A stretch of 64,000 nt of DNA from assembly GCA_016706405.1 (NCBI GenBank), contig JADJJT010000003.1, forward strand, positions 248,001-312,000, given 5' to 3'. The DNA comes from Sphingobacteriales bacterium. GTDB taxonomy: Bacteria; Bacteroidota; Bacteroidia; Chitinophagales; UBA2359. A model generated the notes under the pieces. That model made no database searches and was not told where the DNA came from. It saw only the letters and a list, made by a program, of their open reading frames with translations. Numbering within the stretch: position 1 is the first letter of the stretch; every line of letters starts with the position of its first letter. This document shows, in pieces, positions 28,203-36,792 of this stretch. Made by a program: the position numbers and the translations under genes.

Positions 28203-30032
28203 ATGAAGCACTATTTGCTCAGAAAAATAAGTGCAACACTTCACACCTGGAAACATTATTACCTTTTGGCTGGATTATTGCTAATTGGCACTACATTTTT
28301 CCGGATGTTAGAACCCAAACTTTTACAGGTAGCTATTGACGGCATTATCCAAAATTTTCAAACGGGTAATATCGCCAATATAACTACTAACGATGTTGTT
28401 GCCCAACAAATATACCACATTTTACCAGATTTAACATACCAAAACTTAAATGCCATTTTACTTGGTTTGGCAATTTTGTTTGTGGTTATTGCACTTTTGC
28501 GCGGCCTGTTTATGTTTGGCGCAGGTGCTTTAAATGCCTTTGCCACAGAGCGCGCTACAAAACGCCTGCGCGACAATTTATTTAGCCATATTCAACTTTT
28601 ACCCTTGTCTTTTATGGCTAAAAACAAAACAGGCGAAATAATTCAGCGCTGTACCGGCGATGTGGACACCATTCGCGATTTCATTAACAACCAAATAAGC
28701 GACCTCATTTTTTTTAGCAGTATATTTATTTGGGCGGTTGTAATGATGGCCTCAGTACATATTAGCTACACAGTTATTGCCATTGCGGGTATGCCGTTTA
28801 TAATTTTAAATGCCTACTACTTTTTTAAACGCGAAGGTGATATATGGGAAAAACACGAGGCCGAACAAGACAAACTCACCTCAATTGTTGAAGAAAATTT
28901 AACCGGAATCAGAGTAGTAAAGGCATTCGCCCAAGAGCAAAAAGAACTCAACCGCTTTGAAACACAAAATCAGGCAAAACTGGCCATCGGCAAAAAACAC
29001 GTGATGCTCCATGCCCGTTTTTGGACTATCTCGGATGGCTTTATCTGGCTACAAATGACCGTCTCGATTTTGGCAGGAGCCTGGTTTGCCTTAAAAGGCC
29101 AAATTACTATCGGCGAGTTGGCCGCTTTTTACACCTATGCCGGACAAGTTACTTTTCCTATGCGGCAATTAGCCAAAGTAGTGTCAAAAATGGGGATGGC
29201 CAGGGTAGCATTTGAACGAATAGATACAATTTTAGAGGCTGAAACCGAAAACTACGAAGGAAAAATTCCGGACAAACCAGTCATAGGCGACATTGAGTTT
29301 CAAAATGTAAGTTTTAAATATCCGGAATCCGAAACTTATGCACTGCAAAATGTCTCTTTCCGGATTTTTGCAGGTCAAACGATTGCCTTTTTAGGACCAT
29401 CAGGCTCGGGCAAAACTACCATCATTAATTTACTGCTTCGTTTGTACGAACCTTCATCAGGGCAAATTCTGCTTGATGGGCAACCCATACAAACTTTAAA
29501 CAAACAATGGTTGCGGCAGCAAATCGGAGCGGTTTTGCAAAAACCATTTTTATTTTCGACAACTATTACCCGCAATATTGCCCACGCACACCCTACTGCC
29601 AACGAAAAAGAGGTACTATACGCTGCAAAATCGGCAGCCATATACGAAATAAAGCATTTGTTTACCCAAGGCTTCGATACCTTAGTAGGCGAAAAAGGTG
29701 TTACCTTGTCGGGCGGGCAAAAACAACGTGTAACCCTTGCACGCACCTTGCTCGAAAACCCCGCCATACTTGTTTTAGACGATGCCACCTCGGCAGTTGA
29801 TACCGAAACCGAACATTTTATTCAAGCTGCCCTAAAAAAGCATTTAGCAAAAAAAACCACCATTATAATTGCCCACCGGCTTAGCTCGGTACAACATGCT
29901 AATCAAATAATTGTGATGCAAAACGGGCAAATTACCGAGCAAGGCACACCCAACGAACTGCTAACGATTGAAGATGGATATTTTAAAAAAGTACATCAGG
30001 TTCAAACAGCTTTAGAGGCTAACCTTTTTTAA
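28203..30032 (+). CDS. ABC exporter, fused permease/ATPase half-transporter
   Basis: A 609-residue type IV ABC exporter subunit (MsbA/MdlB-like). The N-terminal 330 residues have about six TM helices (first at YYLLAGLLLIGTTFF). The ATPase has Walker A GPSGSGKTTI, Q-loop GAVLQKPFLFS, signature LSGGQKQR, Walker B ILVLDDATSAVD and H-loop IIAHRLSS, so both catalytic and signature motifs are intact. The substrate is unknown; lipids or drugs are typical. The second half-transporter starts 126 bp downstream, and the two probably form a heterodimer. Confidence 0.93.
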   Translation: MKHYLLRKISATLHTWKHYYLLAGLLLIGTTFFRMLEPKLLQVAIDGIIQNFQTGNIANITTNDVVAQQIYHILPDLTYQNLNAILLGLAILFVVIALLRGLFMFGAGALNAFATERATKRLRDNLFSHIQLLPLSFMAKNKTGEIIQRCTGDVDTIRDFINNQISDLIFFSSIFIWAVVMMASVHISYTVIAIAGMPFIILNAYYFFKREGDIWEKHEAEQDKLTSIVEENLTGIRVVKAFAQEQKELNRFETQNQAKLAIGKKHVMLHARFWTISDGFIWLQMTVSILAGAWFALKGQITIGELAAFYTYAGQVTFPMRQLAKVVSKMGMARVAFERIDTILEAETENYEGKIPDKPVIGDIEFQNVSFKYPESETYALQNVSFRIFAGQTIAFLGPSGSGKTTIINLLLRLYEPSSGQILLDGQPIQTLNKQWLRQQIGAVLQKPFLFSTTITRNIAHAHPTANEKEVLYAAKSAAIYEIKHLFTQGFDTLVGEKGVTLSGGQKQRVTLARTLLENPAILVLDDATSAVDTETEHFIQAALKKHLAKKTTIIIAHRLSSVQHANQIIVMQNGQITEQGTPNELLTIEDGYFKKVHQVQTALEANLF

Positions 30033-30157
30033 AAACTTTACCCTTTATTGCCGCCTTTCGCAATAGAAATGACCTAAAGAGACACCATAAATTACAAAAA
30101 TAAATACAATGCGTATAATTGTAAAATACCTCAATACGCTATTCCCCATTTTTCTAT

Positions 30158-32022
30158 ATGAGCACTACCATCCAACCCATAAATTTACAAGACCAGCAAT
30201 TTCATGGCCGAAAAGCCTTATGGCCTTTTTTAAAGCGTATTTTTGGCTATACTTTGCTGCAAAAAAACTGGCTCGTTAAATTCGTTATAGCAGTTATTGC
30301 CGTTAGCATTGGCGATGCCCTGATGCCTGTAATTTGGAAGCACTTTTTAGACGACGCCATAATTCCAGTTGTAGATGCCTACCAAAAACAACAACAATAT
30401 CCGGATTTTACCCCAATTTTAATTTACACAGGCTTGTTTTTAGCCAATGGGGTTCTACAAATAACCGCAGTCTTTTATTTCATAAAATTTGCAGGTTACA
30501 TGGAAGAAACAACTATGTTTACCTTGCGAAAACAAATGTTTTCCCGATTACAACAATTATCATACAGTTTTTACGACAAATCGGCTACTGGCTGGCTTTT
30601 GTCGCGTATTTCAAGCGATGCGCCACGTGTAACAGAGCTAATTTCGTGGGGATTTTTAGAAGTAATTTGGGGTCTTACCATGCTAATATTGTGTATGGCT
30701 GCCATGTTTTTTTACAACTGAAATTAGCCTTAATTATTGCCTTTAGCCTTCCTTTAGCTATTGCACTATCGGTTAGACTGCGGATGTTAATTTTAAAATA
30801 TTCAAGGGCTGCCCGAAAAATTAACAGCGAACTGACTGCCGCTTATAATGAACATGTTAATGGTGTAGAAGTAAATAAAACAACCACACAAGAAGCGCGT
30901 GTAAGCAACGAATTTAAAGGCTTAAGCAACCAAATGCGGCGCAACACCTTTAGGGCATCGTTTTACTCGGCCATGTATGCACCTTTGGTAATTTTTATTG
31001 GCTCGGTGGGCACGGCTATTGTGTTGTATTGGGCAGGCTATATGGGCGCTCAAAAGCCAGCACAAATAAGCATTGGCACATTATCGGCGTTTTTTAGTTA
31101 TATAACTTTTATTTCGTGGGCGGTGCTTGATATTGCCCGTTTTTACGCTCAGGCTCAAGGTAGCTTATCGGCTGGCGAGCGCATTTTTTCGCTAATAGAC
31201 GAGCAGCCCGATATTGTAAACAGAACTAATGCAAGCGATTTTGGACAAATTACCGGCGATATTATTTTTGAAAATGTGCGTTTTCAATACAACCCCGAAA
31301 AAGTTATTTTGCCTAAATTTAATTTACATATACCAGCAGGGCAATCGCTGGCATTGGTGGGGCAAACCGGCGCCGGAAAAACCACCATTGCCAATTTAGT
31401 AGGCAGGTTTTACGAACCAAGCGAAGGCCGTATTTTAATTGACGGGCAAGACTATATGGATAAAACCCTTGAAAGTTTGCGTCGTCAAATGGGTATTGTT
31501 TTGCAAACTCCGCACTTATTTCCCGGAACCATCCGGACAAATATATGCTATGGTAAAATCAATGCCTCCGATACTGAAATATTACAAGCCCTTGAAATGG
31601 CTGGCGCATCGCAGTTTGCTACCCGTTTAGACGAAGAGGTGGGCGAAGATGGCGGCAACCTTTCGCAGGGCGAGGCGCAATTATTGTCATTTGCGAGGGC
31701 CTTATTGGTTAATCCGCGTATTTTAATTATGGATGAGGCCACCTCGTCAATAGACACTTTAACCGAAGCTAAAATTCAGCAAGGTATAAACGCGCTTATT
31801 CATAACCGTACTGCCATTATTATAGCCCACCGCCTTAGCACAATTAAAAATTGTGACCGCATTTTGGTACTATCGCACGGCGAAATTATTGAGGATGGCA
31901 ACCACCAAACCTTAATGGATTTGCAGGGGCACTATTACCAGCTTTATACGAAGCATTTAGCACACGGTGCCATATCAAGTCAAAGTTTTATGACCAGTAA
32001 TATAGATGAAAACAAGTTTTGA
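30158..32022 (+). pseudogene. Second ABC exporter half-transporter, frameshifted at a T7 run
   Basis: The N-terminal 187 residues (start 30158) carry the first TM helices and end at a stop at 30719-30721. The continuation lies in another frame and runs through LKLALIIAFSLPLAIALSV, the remaining TM helices, and a complete ATPase: Walker A GQTGAGKTTI, Q-loop GIVLQTPHLFPGT, signature LSQGEAQL, Walker B ILIMDEATSSID, and IIAHRLST. One additional T in the run 30707-30713 would read MFFLQLKLALIIA and restore one ORF of about 621 codons. The signature LSQGE departs from LSGGQ, as is common in one half of heterodimeric exporters. The break may be a real lesion, a slippage site or an assembly error. 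Confidence 0.88.
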
Positions 32023-32071
32023 AATTCAGGTATAGTTTGAAATGCCAAGGTCCGGATTTTGTAAAACCGGG

Positions 32072-32332
32072 CTACTTGTTGTTTCCGTGTTGATGTCGCC
32101 ACTCGTAAACCCATTGGGCTTGTATAATTTCGAGGTGAGTTTCGTTGCTTTCTTCGCGTTTTCCGGAAAAATTTGGTATTTGAAGTACCCAGTCTAACAA
32201 ATCTGTAAACCTTATGCGGTAAATTTTCGATTCGCCAAAATCTGCACCAAAACGTTCTACTAATTTCATGGCTATGTCTTCGTGGTCGCTCCATGATATA
32301 GGCAAGTCATCCTCCCAGTTAAATTCAGTCAT
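32072..32332 (-). CDS. iscX: IscX (YfhJ) family Fe-S assembly protein
   Basis: An 86-residue acidic protein matching IscX, which binds IscS and iron and tunes Fe-S cluster assembly. Seen are the WSDHEDIAMKLVERFG helix, the conserved RFTDLLDWVLQIPNF core (compare RFTDMHQWI in E. coli), and SNETHLEIIQAQWVYEW at the end. It is 18-20 residues longer than E. coli IscX, at both ends. The ferredoxin gene lies 45 bp upstream on the same strand, the same gene pair found at the end of classical isc operons. iscS, iscU, hscA and hscB are not in this window. Confidence 0.88.
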   Translation of the reverse strand: MTEFNWEDDLPISWSDHEDIAMKLVERFGADFGESKIYRIRFTDLLDWVLQIPNFSGKREESNETHLEIIQAQWVYEWRHQHGNNK

Positions 32333-32377
32333 GTTTAATATTTTTTTTGATTATTTTAAAAATTAAGGCAGTAATTA

Positions 32378-32770
32378 TTAATGTTCGTGGCCAATAATAT
32401 CTGTTTGGTCTGGAATAGTTATTTCAATTGCTCCGCTTCCGGGCAATAATATAGATTGGCAGCCCAACCTCGATTCAAGAGTTGGGTTTCTGGCTCTATC
32501 TACATAATCTTCTTCGCGGTCGGTAATTGGTTCAAGGTTTTCATCGCCTCCGTGCACATAAATATGGCAGGTTGTACAGGCGCAAACACCACCACAATTA
32601 TGGCTCAAATGAATATTGTGCAATAATAGTGCTTCTAATAAGCTATGACCAGGTTCAACGTCAAATTCAAGCGTATTATTGATACGTTTTACTGGGTATT
32701 TTTCAGCAGGGCCGTTGCCCTCGTGCCAAACAATATCGGGATTTTCTAAATGGACTTTAATATGGTACAT
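32378..32770 (-). CDS. fdx: Adrenodoxin-type [2Fe-2S] ferredoxin
   Basis: A 130-residue ferredoxin, probably the Isc-type electron donor for cluster assembly. The cluster ligands are visible in NCGGVCACTTCHIYV (C-x5-C-x2-C pattern, residues about 59-67), with the fourth Cys in RLGCQSILL near 103. The adrenodoxin-class linker EEDYVDRARNPTLESRLGCQ is intact. Adjacent iscX supports an Fe-S biogenesis role rather than a P450 partner. Upstream lies the DUF2520 gene on the same strand. Confidence 0.92.
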   Translation of the reverse strand: MYHIKVHLENPDIVWHEGNGPAEKYPVKRINNTLEFDVEPGHSLLEALLLHNIHLSHNCGGVCACTTCHIYVHGGDENLEPITDREEDYVDRARNPTLESRLGCQSILLPGSGAIEITIPDQTDIIGHEH

Positions 32771-32832
32771 TGTAATTATTATTATTAAAAAAGAACTGAC
32801 AATTAAGCATACTTAATCAAAAAAGCGTAAAG

Positions 32833-33615
32833 CTAATCATTGCCAAAATATGTTTTAACAATTTTTTCGCTAATAAGTTGATATAAACTTACTTTTTCGG
32901 GGTGATATTTTTGTAAAATAGTTATTTGTCGCGCCAAAGTTTGTGTATCGTTGCGCCGGGCTGGCCCTGTTTGGTTGTTAATTGGTGCAATAGTTTGCGC
33001 TTTAACCAACAGTTCATTTACCATAGGCAACAACACCTCGAAAGGCAATTGGTGTTTTTGGCAAATTTCCCAAGCATTGGTTAGCATATAATTAGTAAAA
33101 TTATTGGCAAAAACTGCAGCTATATGTAAGAATTGCCGTTGTTGCTCGTCTATAACGTGTATTTTGGAACTTAAAAACGAAGCTAAATATTGAAGCGCAG
33201 CTAATGCTTGTGTTTGGTCTGCGGTTAAAAACAAAGGTATGTTTTTCCAGTCTGGTGCAAATCCGGAAGTAAAAGTTTGCAATGGCCACATCACACCAGC
33301 GTTAGTATGGGGCAACAAAGCCTCAAGAGGCGATGCACCCGACAAGTGCAAAACCGTTAAATCTGGTCTGGGTGGTATTAATTGGGCTACAGACTGAATG
33401 GCGTTATCGCTGACAGCTAAGATGCAAACTTGAATGGTCAACGGAATTTGTGTTACGCTGGAAACTACTATTTTTGAATAATTTTGTGCCGTTGCTTTTT
33501 TTTCCGGATTACGGCAAACAATAACTTCAACCGGACATCCGGATAAATGGAATTGTTTGGCCAAGCTACTTCCAACATTACCAAAGCCAATAATGGCAAT
33601 CTCTTTAAACAACAT
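32833..33615 (-). CDS. Rossmann-fold/DUF2520 dehydrogenase-like protein
   Basis: A 260-residue protein with an N-terminal NAD(P)-binding Rossmann domain (IAIIGFGNVGSSLAKQFHLSG, residues 6-26) and a C-terminal helical DUF2520 domain (HIAAVFANNFTNYMLTNAWEIC, residues about 164-185). The family resembles ketopantoate reductase and pyrroline-5-carboxylate reductase, but no activity has been assigned to this subgroup. VLHLSGASPLEALLPH matches the family's conserved middle block. It may be co-transcribed with ferredoxin and iscX, with 62 bp between. Confidence 0.88.
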   Translation of the reverse strand: MLFKEIAIIGFGNVGSSLAKQFHLSGCPVEVIVCRNPEKKATAQNYSKIVVSSVTQIPLTIQVCILAVSDNAIQSVAQLIPPRPDLTVLHLSGASPLEALLPHTNAGVMWPLQTFTSGFAPDWKNIPLFLTADQTQALAALQYLASFLSSKIHVIDEQQRQFLHIAAVFANNFTNYMLTNAWEICQKHQLPFEVLLPMVNELLVKAQTIAPINNQTGPARRNDTQTLARQITILQKYHPEKVSLYQLISEKIVKTYFGND

Positions 33616-33733
33616 TAAATTTAATATAATTATATAAAAACTTGGAAAAGTGAAACTAATTTTCGCTAAATTTACATATAAACCGCTTAATTGTTACAAA
33701 TTAGGTGTTTAACATTTTTTAAACGCCTTTTTT

Positions 33734-33764
33734 TTGCAAAATTACCCAAACTGCTGTACTTTTG
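33734..33764 (+). promoter_or_regulatory. Bacteroidota-type sigma-A promoter for the Cys-rich repeat gene
   Basis: TTG at 33734-33736 and a perfect TAnnTTTG box (TACTTTTG, 33757-33764) are 20 bp apart, matching the -33/-7 consensus. Transcription would start near 33771, leaving a leader of about 60 nt before ATG 33834. Confidence 0.75.
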
Positions 33765-33833
33765 CATCAAGTTTTTATCATAACTCAAATTGCTTTAAGC
33801 AAATTATTAACATTTTCATATTTTTTAAAACCA

Positions 33834-34343
33834 ATGAAACACATTTTAAGTTTATTATTCGTATTAATGGTGGGTTTATTTTTAACCGCCGATGCGCAAG
33901 CTCAATGCTCTAAATCTGCTGCCAAAGGCTCGTCTTGCTGCGCTAAAAAGAAAACCGAAGCTTCGGCTGCCACTAATCCGGCTAGTTCAGAAACTCCAGC
34001 ATCGGTAAGTGTAGAAAGCCGCGAAGAGTATGTTGCCGGCGTTAAAGATGCCAAAGGTGATGCTACCGCTAAAGCCGATGGCTGCAAAGACGGCGCTAAA
34101 GCTGGCAAGGCTTGCTGCGCTAAAAAAGGCGAAGCTAGTGTAGCCGGCGTTACAGATGCTAAAGGTGCTTGCAGCAAAGAAGGCAAAGCCTGCTGTGCAA
34201 AAAAGGGCGAAGCTAGTGTAGCCGGCGTTACAGACGCTAAAGGTGCTTGCAGCAAAGAAGGCAAAGCTTGCTGCGCCAAAAAAGCTGGCGATGCTAAAGC
34301 CAATGCTACTCCAGGCGAAATGCTACCTGGCACACAGAAATAA
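33834..34343 (+). CDS. Exported Cys/Lys-rich repeat protein
   Basis: 169 residues from ATG 33834. A TTG at 33762 lies within the promoter and is rejected as the start. A signal peptide (LLFVLMVGLFLTADAQAQ) is followed by a mature part made only of small, charged and Cys residues: four CCAKK motifs (SSCCAKK, KACCAKK three times) linked by Ala/Gly/Asp/Lys-rich spacers, and single Cys residues in ACSKEG and DGCKDG. Two 26-residue units (GEASVAGVTDAKGACSKEGK and the following CCAKK) are near-perfect tandem copies. I know no family. Paired vicinal cysteines suggest metal binding or a disulfide-linked surface layer; both are inference. The spacing and strong promoter suggest high expression. Confidence 0.75.
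   Translation: MKHILSLLFVLMVGLFLTADAQAQCSKSAAKGSSCCAKKKTEASAATNPASSETPASVSVESREEYVAGVKDAKGDATAKADGCKDGAKAGKACCAKKGEASVAGVTDAKGACSKEGKACCAKKGEASVAGVTDAKGACSKEGKACCAKKAGDAKANATPGEMLPGTQK
34128..34283 (+). repeat. Two 78-bp tandem coding repeats
   Basis: The units 34128-34205 and 34206-34283 are nearly identical at DNA level and encode the same 26 residues, one unit per ACSKEG...CCAKK block. Synonymous differences such as gcc/gct and gat/gac are few, so the duplication is recent or kept by gene conversion. The copy number could vary between strains. Confidence 0.9.
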
Positions 34344-34378
34344 GGATAGTAATTTGATGTATATATATATCCTGTAAC

Positions 34379-34420
34379 AAAAAAGCCATTATTGTCAAAT
34401 GCAATAATGGCTTTTTTATT
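34379..34420 (+). terminator. Strong rho-independent terminator after the Cys-rich gene
   Basis: A perfect stem AAAAAGCCATTATTG / CAATAATGGCTTTTT with a seven-nt loop and T-rich tail lies 36 bp after the stop codon. The A-rich left flank would also work for the small minus-strand ORF ending at 34468. Confidence 0.92.
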
Positions 34421-34467
34421 TTTAAAAATAATGGAAAAATTGTTTCCGAACGAACAAAAGTGGTAGT

Positions 34468-34629
34468 CTATGGTGTTAATTGAGTTTCTAAATAAAACTC
34501 AGGCGAGGTTTCGGCAGGTATGTAGGCCATAATTACAGCCATTGCCAAGGCTAAGAGCAATAAAAATACCATAGCAGCGACTATGCGCCGCTCGTGGTAA
34601 AGTGCAGATGTTGAGATGGATAGTAACAT
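34468..34629 (-). CDS. Small single-span membrane protein candidate (53 aa)
   Basis: An ATG at 34629 on the minus strand opens 53 codons. The order is a polar N-terminus (MLLSISTSALYHERR), one strong hydrophobic helix (IVAAMVFLLLLALAMAVIMAYI, about residues 16-37), then a short polar tail (PAETSPEFYLETQLTP). The positive charges before the helix fit an N-in orientation. No homologue is recognised. Support is only the coding-like composition, the well-formed TM helix and the shared terminator just downstream at 34420-34379. It lies alone in a 516-bp gap between two plus-strand genes. Confidence 0.45.
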   Translation of the reverse strand: MLLSISTSALYHERRIVAAMVFLLLLALAMAVIMAYIPAETSPEFYLETQLTP

Positions 34630-34859
34630 AGGTAAAACGAATTATGAAGTGAGAAACTAGTATTGTATTATGCCATGTACCTTAAAATTAAAATTACAAT
34701 TTACTGTTATTGACTATAATGTTTGCTTGCTTAAACGTAAATATGCCCTCGCAGATTGCTTATTTCAAGTAGAAAAGTTTTTCTTGTTGTAATTTAGTGC
34801 CTTTAATACAATTTTGACCCCAAGCACCTTTTAAAGTTTAAACAATTTAATTAAATACA

Positions 34860-35645
34860 ATGCGCCCATCTTTAGCTTTAAACCTATCCGGATGTTTCAT
34901 ATTGGCAGTGATTTTTCTTTGTTTAAGCCATTGTACGCCCAACAACAATCAAGCAAACAAGTTAAACGGACAAGCAGAAAAGACAAACGCTGTGCCAAAC
35001 AGCTCAAATGATGCCGAAAGCGATAACCAAGTAACGGTAATATCCGGAAATACAAATAACAAAAAATCACTCTACTTAAAGCCAGCAGTACAGCCTAAAG
35101 TTGCCGACTGGGCATCGTTTTATGCCGATAAAATTGAGGCACTAAACACCAAAGACTTTAACATGTTAAGCAATTCACTTGAAACAGAGCGACTAAGTTC
35201 TAAAATGGATGCCGAATCGTTGCGTGGCTTTATTGACGAAAAACGCAGCTTTTTGGTTTTCAATGCCGACAGTAGCCTGGCACTCGACATTGGCAGTTTA
35301 AATTGGGTGGTAAGCAAAAACAAACGAGGAAAGGTAAAATTCAGCAGCGATGTAGATACCGAAATTGCCCTGCTTGACCTTAAAAGCGCTACCCGCACCC
35401 GCTTGGTATTTTTTGGCTCGGCTGCCTGGATTGATAACGGCTGGTGGGAAGATGCAAACAATGTTATTTTGTCGGGATTTATGGCCAACGACACCCTGCC
35501 CAATCAATATTCGCCCATCGTTATCCGGATGAATATTAGTACCCTCGAAAAAACAATTTTCCGCCACCCAAAATATGCATCTGTTAATAAAGATGCCTAT
35601 TTTGAAAAATTCCGGCTTCAAAACGTTGTAAAAAACCTTAAATAA
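34860..35645 (+). CDS. Putative lipoprotein or exported protein of unknown function
   Basis: A 261-residue protein with a hydrophobic leader (FILAVIFLCLS) followed by His-Cys at the lipobox position (LSHC, not a perfect consensus). A 45-residue Asn/Ser-rich linker follows. The folded part (about 75-261) contains FYADKIEALNTKDFNML, DSSLALDIGSLNWVVSK, EIALLDLKSATRTRLVFFGSAAWIDNGWWED and FMANDTLPNQYSPIVIRMNI. This looks like a beta-propeller blade or lipocalin-like fold, but I recognise no family. No operon partner is evident. Confidence 0.7.
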   Translation: MRPSLALNLSGCFILAVIFLCLSHCTPNNNQANKLNGQAEKTNAVPNSSNDAESDNQVTVISGNTNNKKSLYLKPAVQPKVADWASFYADKIEALNTKDFNMLSNSLETERLSSKMDAESLRGFIDEKRSFLVFNADSSLALDIGSLNWVVSKNKRGKVKFSSDVDTEIALLDLKSATRTRLVFFGSAAWIDNGWWEDANNVILSGFMANDTLPNQYSPIVIRMNISTLEKTIFRHPKYASVNKDAYFEKFRLQNVVKNLK

Positions 35646-36132
35646 AAAACTACGCAAAGCAGAATATTTATATCAAAAACGCTTCAAATTAAACATATCC
35701 ACTACATATTAAGCAGGCCACAATCGAAAATTTATCTAACCATATTGCCCCTACGCAATTTAATTTACTTGTTCTTGTGCGAAAATGATGTTTATTTGAT
35801 CTATGCGGCATTTTTAAACAAGAACGAAATTCCTGCACAATTTTTAATCTTAGCAAAACAAAATTATCCGGAAATTATTTACTTTGTAAAACAAAGTTTA
35901 TTGCTTAACGAAGTGTTTAATTTATTAAATCTGAATCCGGATTCGGGATTTTAGGCAACCAAGGGATGCAACAGGTTTTAAATGAGGAATTAGCATAAAA
36001 TTGGCTGCCTTGGGCTTCGAAGAAACTATTTAGAACATCTAAAAAATAATATCCGGACATTATTTTAAATAAAACTTCAAAACCTTGTACCTTTAGAGCG
36101 CAAAATAAATCATTCAAAATAAAACATTAGAC
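35646..36132. other. 487-bp intergenic region without a supported gene
   Basis: One frame (35646-35954) is open for about 100 codons but has no ATG, only a TTG at 35745. A shorter antisense frame overlaps it. The translated segment after 35745 is protein-like but matches nothing I know, so no gene is called. Three TCCGGA sites lie at about 35867, 35935 and 36052. The 3' end should hold the promoter of the gene at 36133. Confidence 0.5.
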
Positions 36133-36744
36133 ATGAATAAATTTTATACTGTTTCAATTTGCATCTTATCCCTTAGTTTCTTATTGTTAGTATCGTGTAA
36201 AAATAGTGCCCACCAACACGACTCAACGGCAGCCAAAGCACATGCCAATGCCACCGCCAACGACAATAACAACTCAAAATCTACAACACAACAGTCGGTA
36301 GATAATTCAAACACTGCTGGTCCCGTTATGGAAAATAGGCCAGTAAATGGGAGTTATACCCTTACTTTTAAAGATGGTAAAACCCGCGAAACGGGCAATA
36401 TGGTTAACAATCAAAAAAATGGCTTCTTTTCGTACTACCACCCCAACGGCAAACTGCAATCAAAAGGCAATTTTATAAACGACCTTCGCGAAGGGCAATG
36501 GGAGTTTTACTATGCAAATGGCAATATGGAAGCCAAGGGTTCGTACACTCACGACAAACGAACAGGTCACTGGCAATATTTTCATCTTAACGGCAAAGTG
36601 CGGAGCGAAGGAAATTTTTCAAACGACAAAATGGACGGTGCTTGGCAAAGTTATGACGAGTGGGGCAATGCTACCAACTCATTAACTTACGAAAATGGCC
36701 GTGTAATTAACGAAACCAACCCACCACCAACACGCGGACAATAA
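36133..36744 (+). CDS. MORN-repeat (YwqK-like) lipoprotein
   Basis: A 203-residue lipoprotein: leader LSLSFLLLVSC with a good lipobox (LVSC, Cys22), an Asn/Ala/His-rich spacer to about residue 70, then four MORN_2-type repeats. Each reads roughly GxxxNxxxxGxWxxYxxNGK: KNGFFSYYHPNGKLQSKG, REGQWEFYYANGNMEAKG, RTGHWQYFHLNGKVRSEG, and MDGAWQSYDEWGN. YwqK-like proteins are often labelled antitoxins from database habit, but nothing here supports a toxin-antitoxin role. It precedes the metal permease genes by 48 bp and could share their transcript. Confidence 0.85.
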   Translation: MNKFYTVSICILSLSFLLLVSCKNSAHQHDSTAAKAHANATANDNNNSKSTTQQSVDNSNTAGPVMENRPVNGSYTLTFKDGKTRETGNMVNNQKNGFFSYYHPNGKLQSKGNFINDLREGQWEFYYANGNMEAKGSYTHDKRTGHWQYFHLNGKVRSEGNFSNDKMDGAWQSYDEWGNATNSLTYENGRVINETNPPPTRGQ

Positions 36745-36792
36745 AATTATACCTTGTTGATTTATTGCCTTTTTAAGCAACTCAACTAATTT

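Noticed and set aside
34128..34283. Tandem 78-bp units considered as a CRISPR-like array
   Set aside because: The units are adjacent without spacers, in frame and coding; no cas genes are in the window.
33902..34333. 143-codon minus-strand ORF, Ala/Leu/Pro-rich
   Set aside because: It is the antisense of the Cys-rich repeat gene; its repeats mirror the 78-bp units and the sense frame has a signal peptide and promoter.
35745..35954. 69-codon plus-strand ORF with a TTG start
   Set aside because: There is no ATG in an open stretch of 100 codons, no homologue is recognised and an antisense frame overlaps it; left as undetermined intergenic DNA.
36133..36744. YwqK-like protein considered as an antitoxin
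   Set aside because: The MORN_2 repeats and lipobox indicate a surface lipoprotein, and no toxin gene is adjacent.
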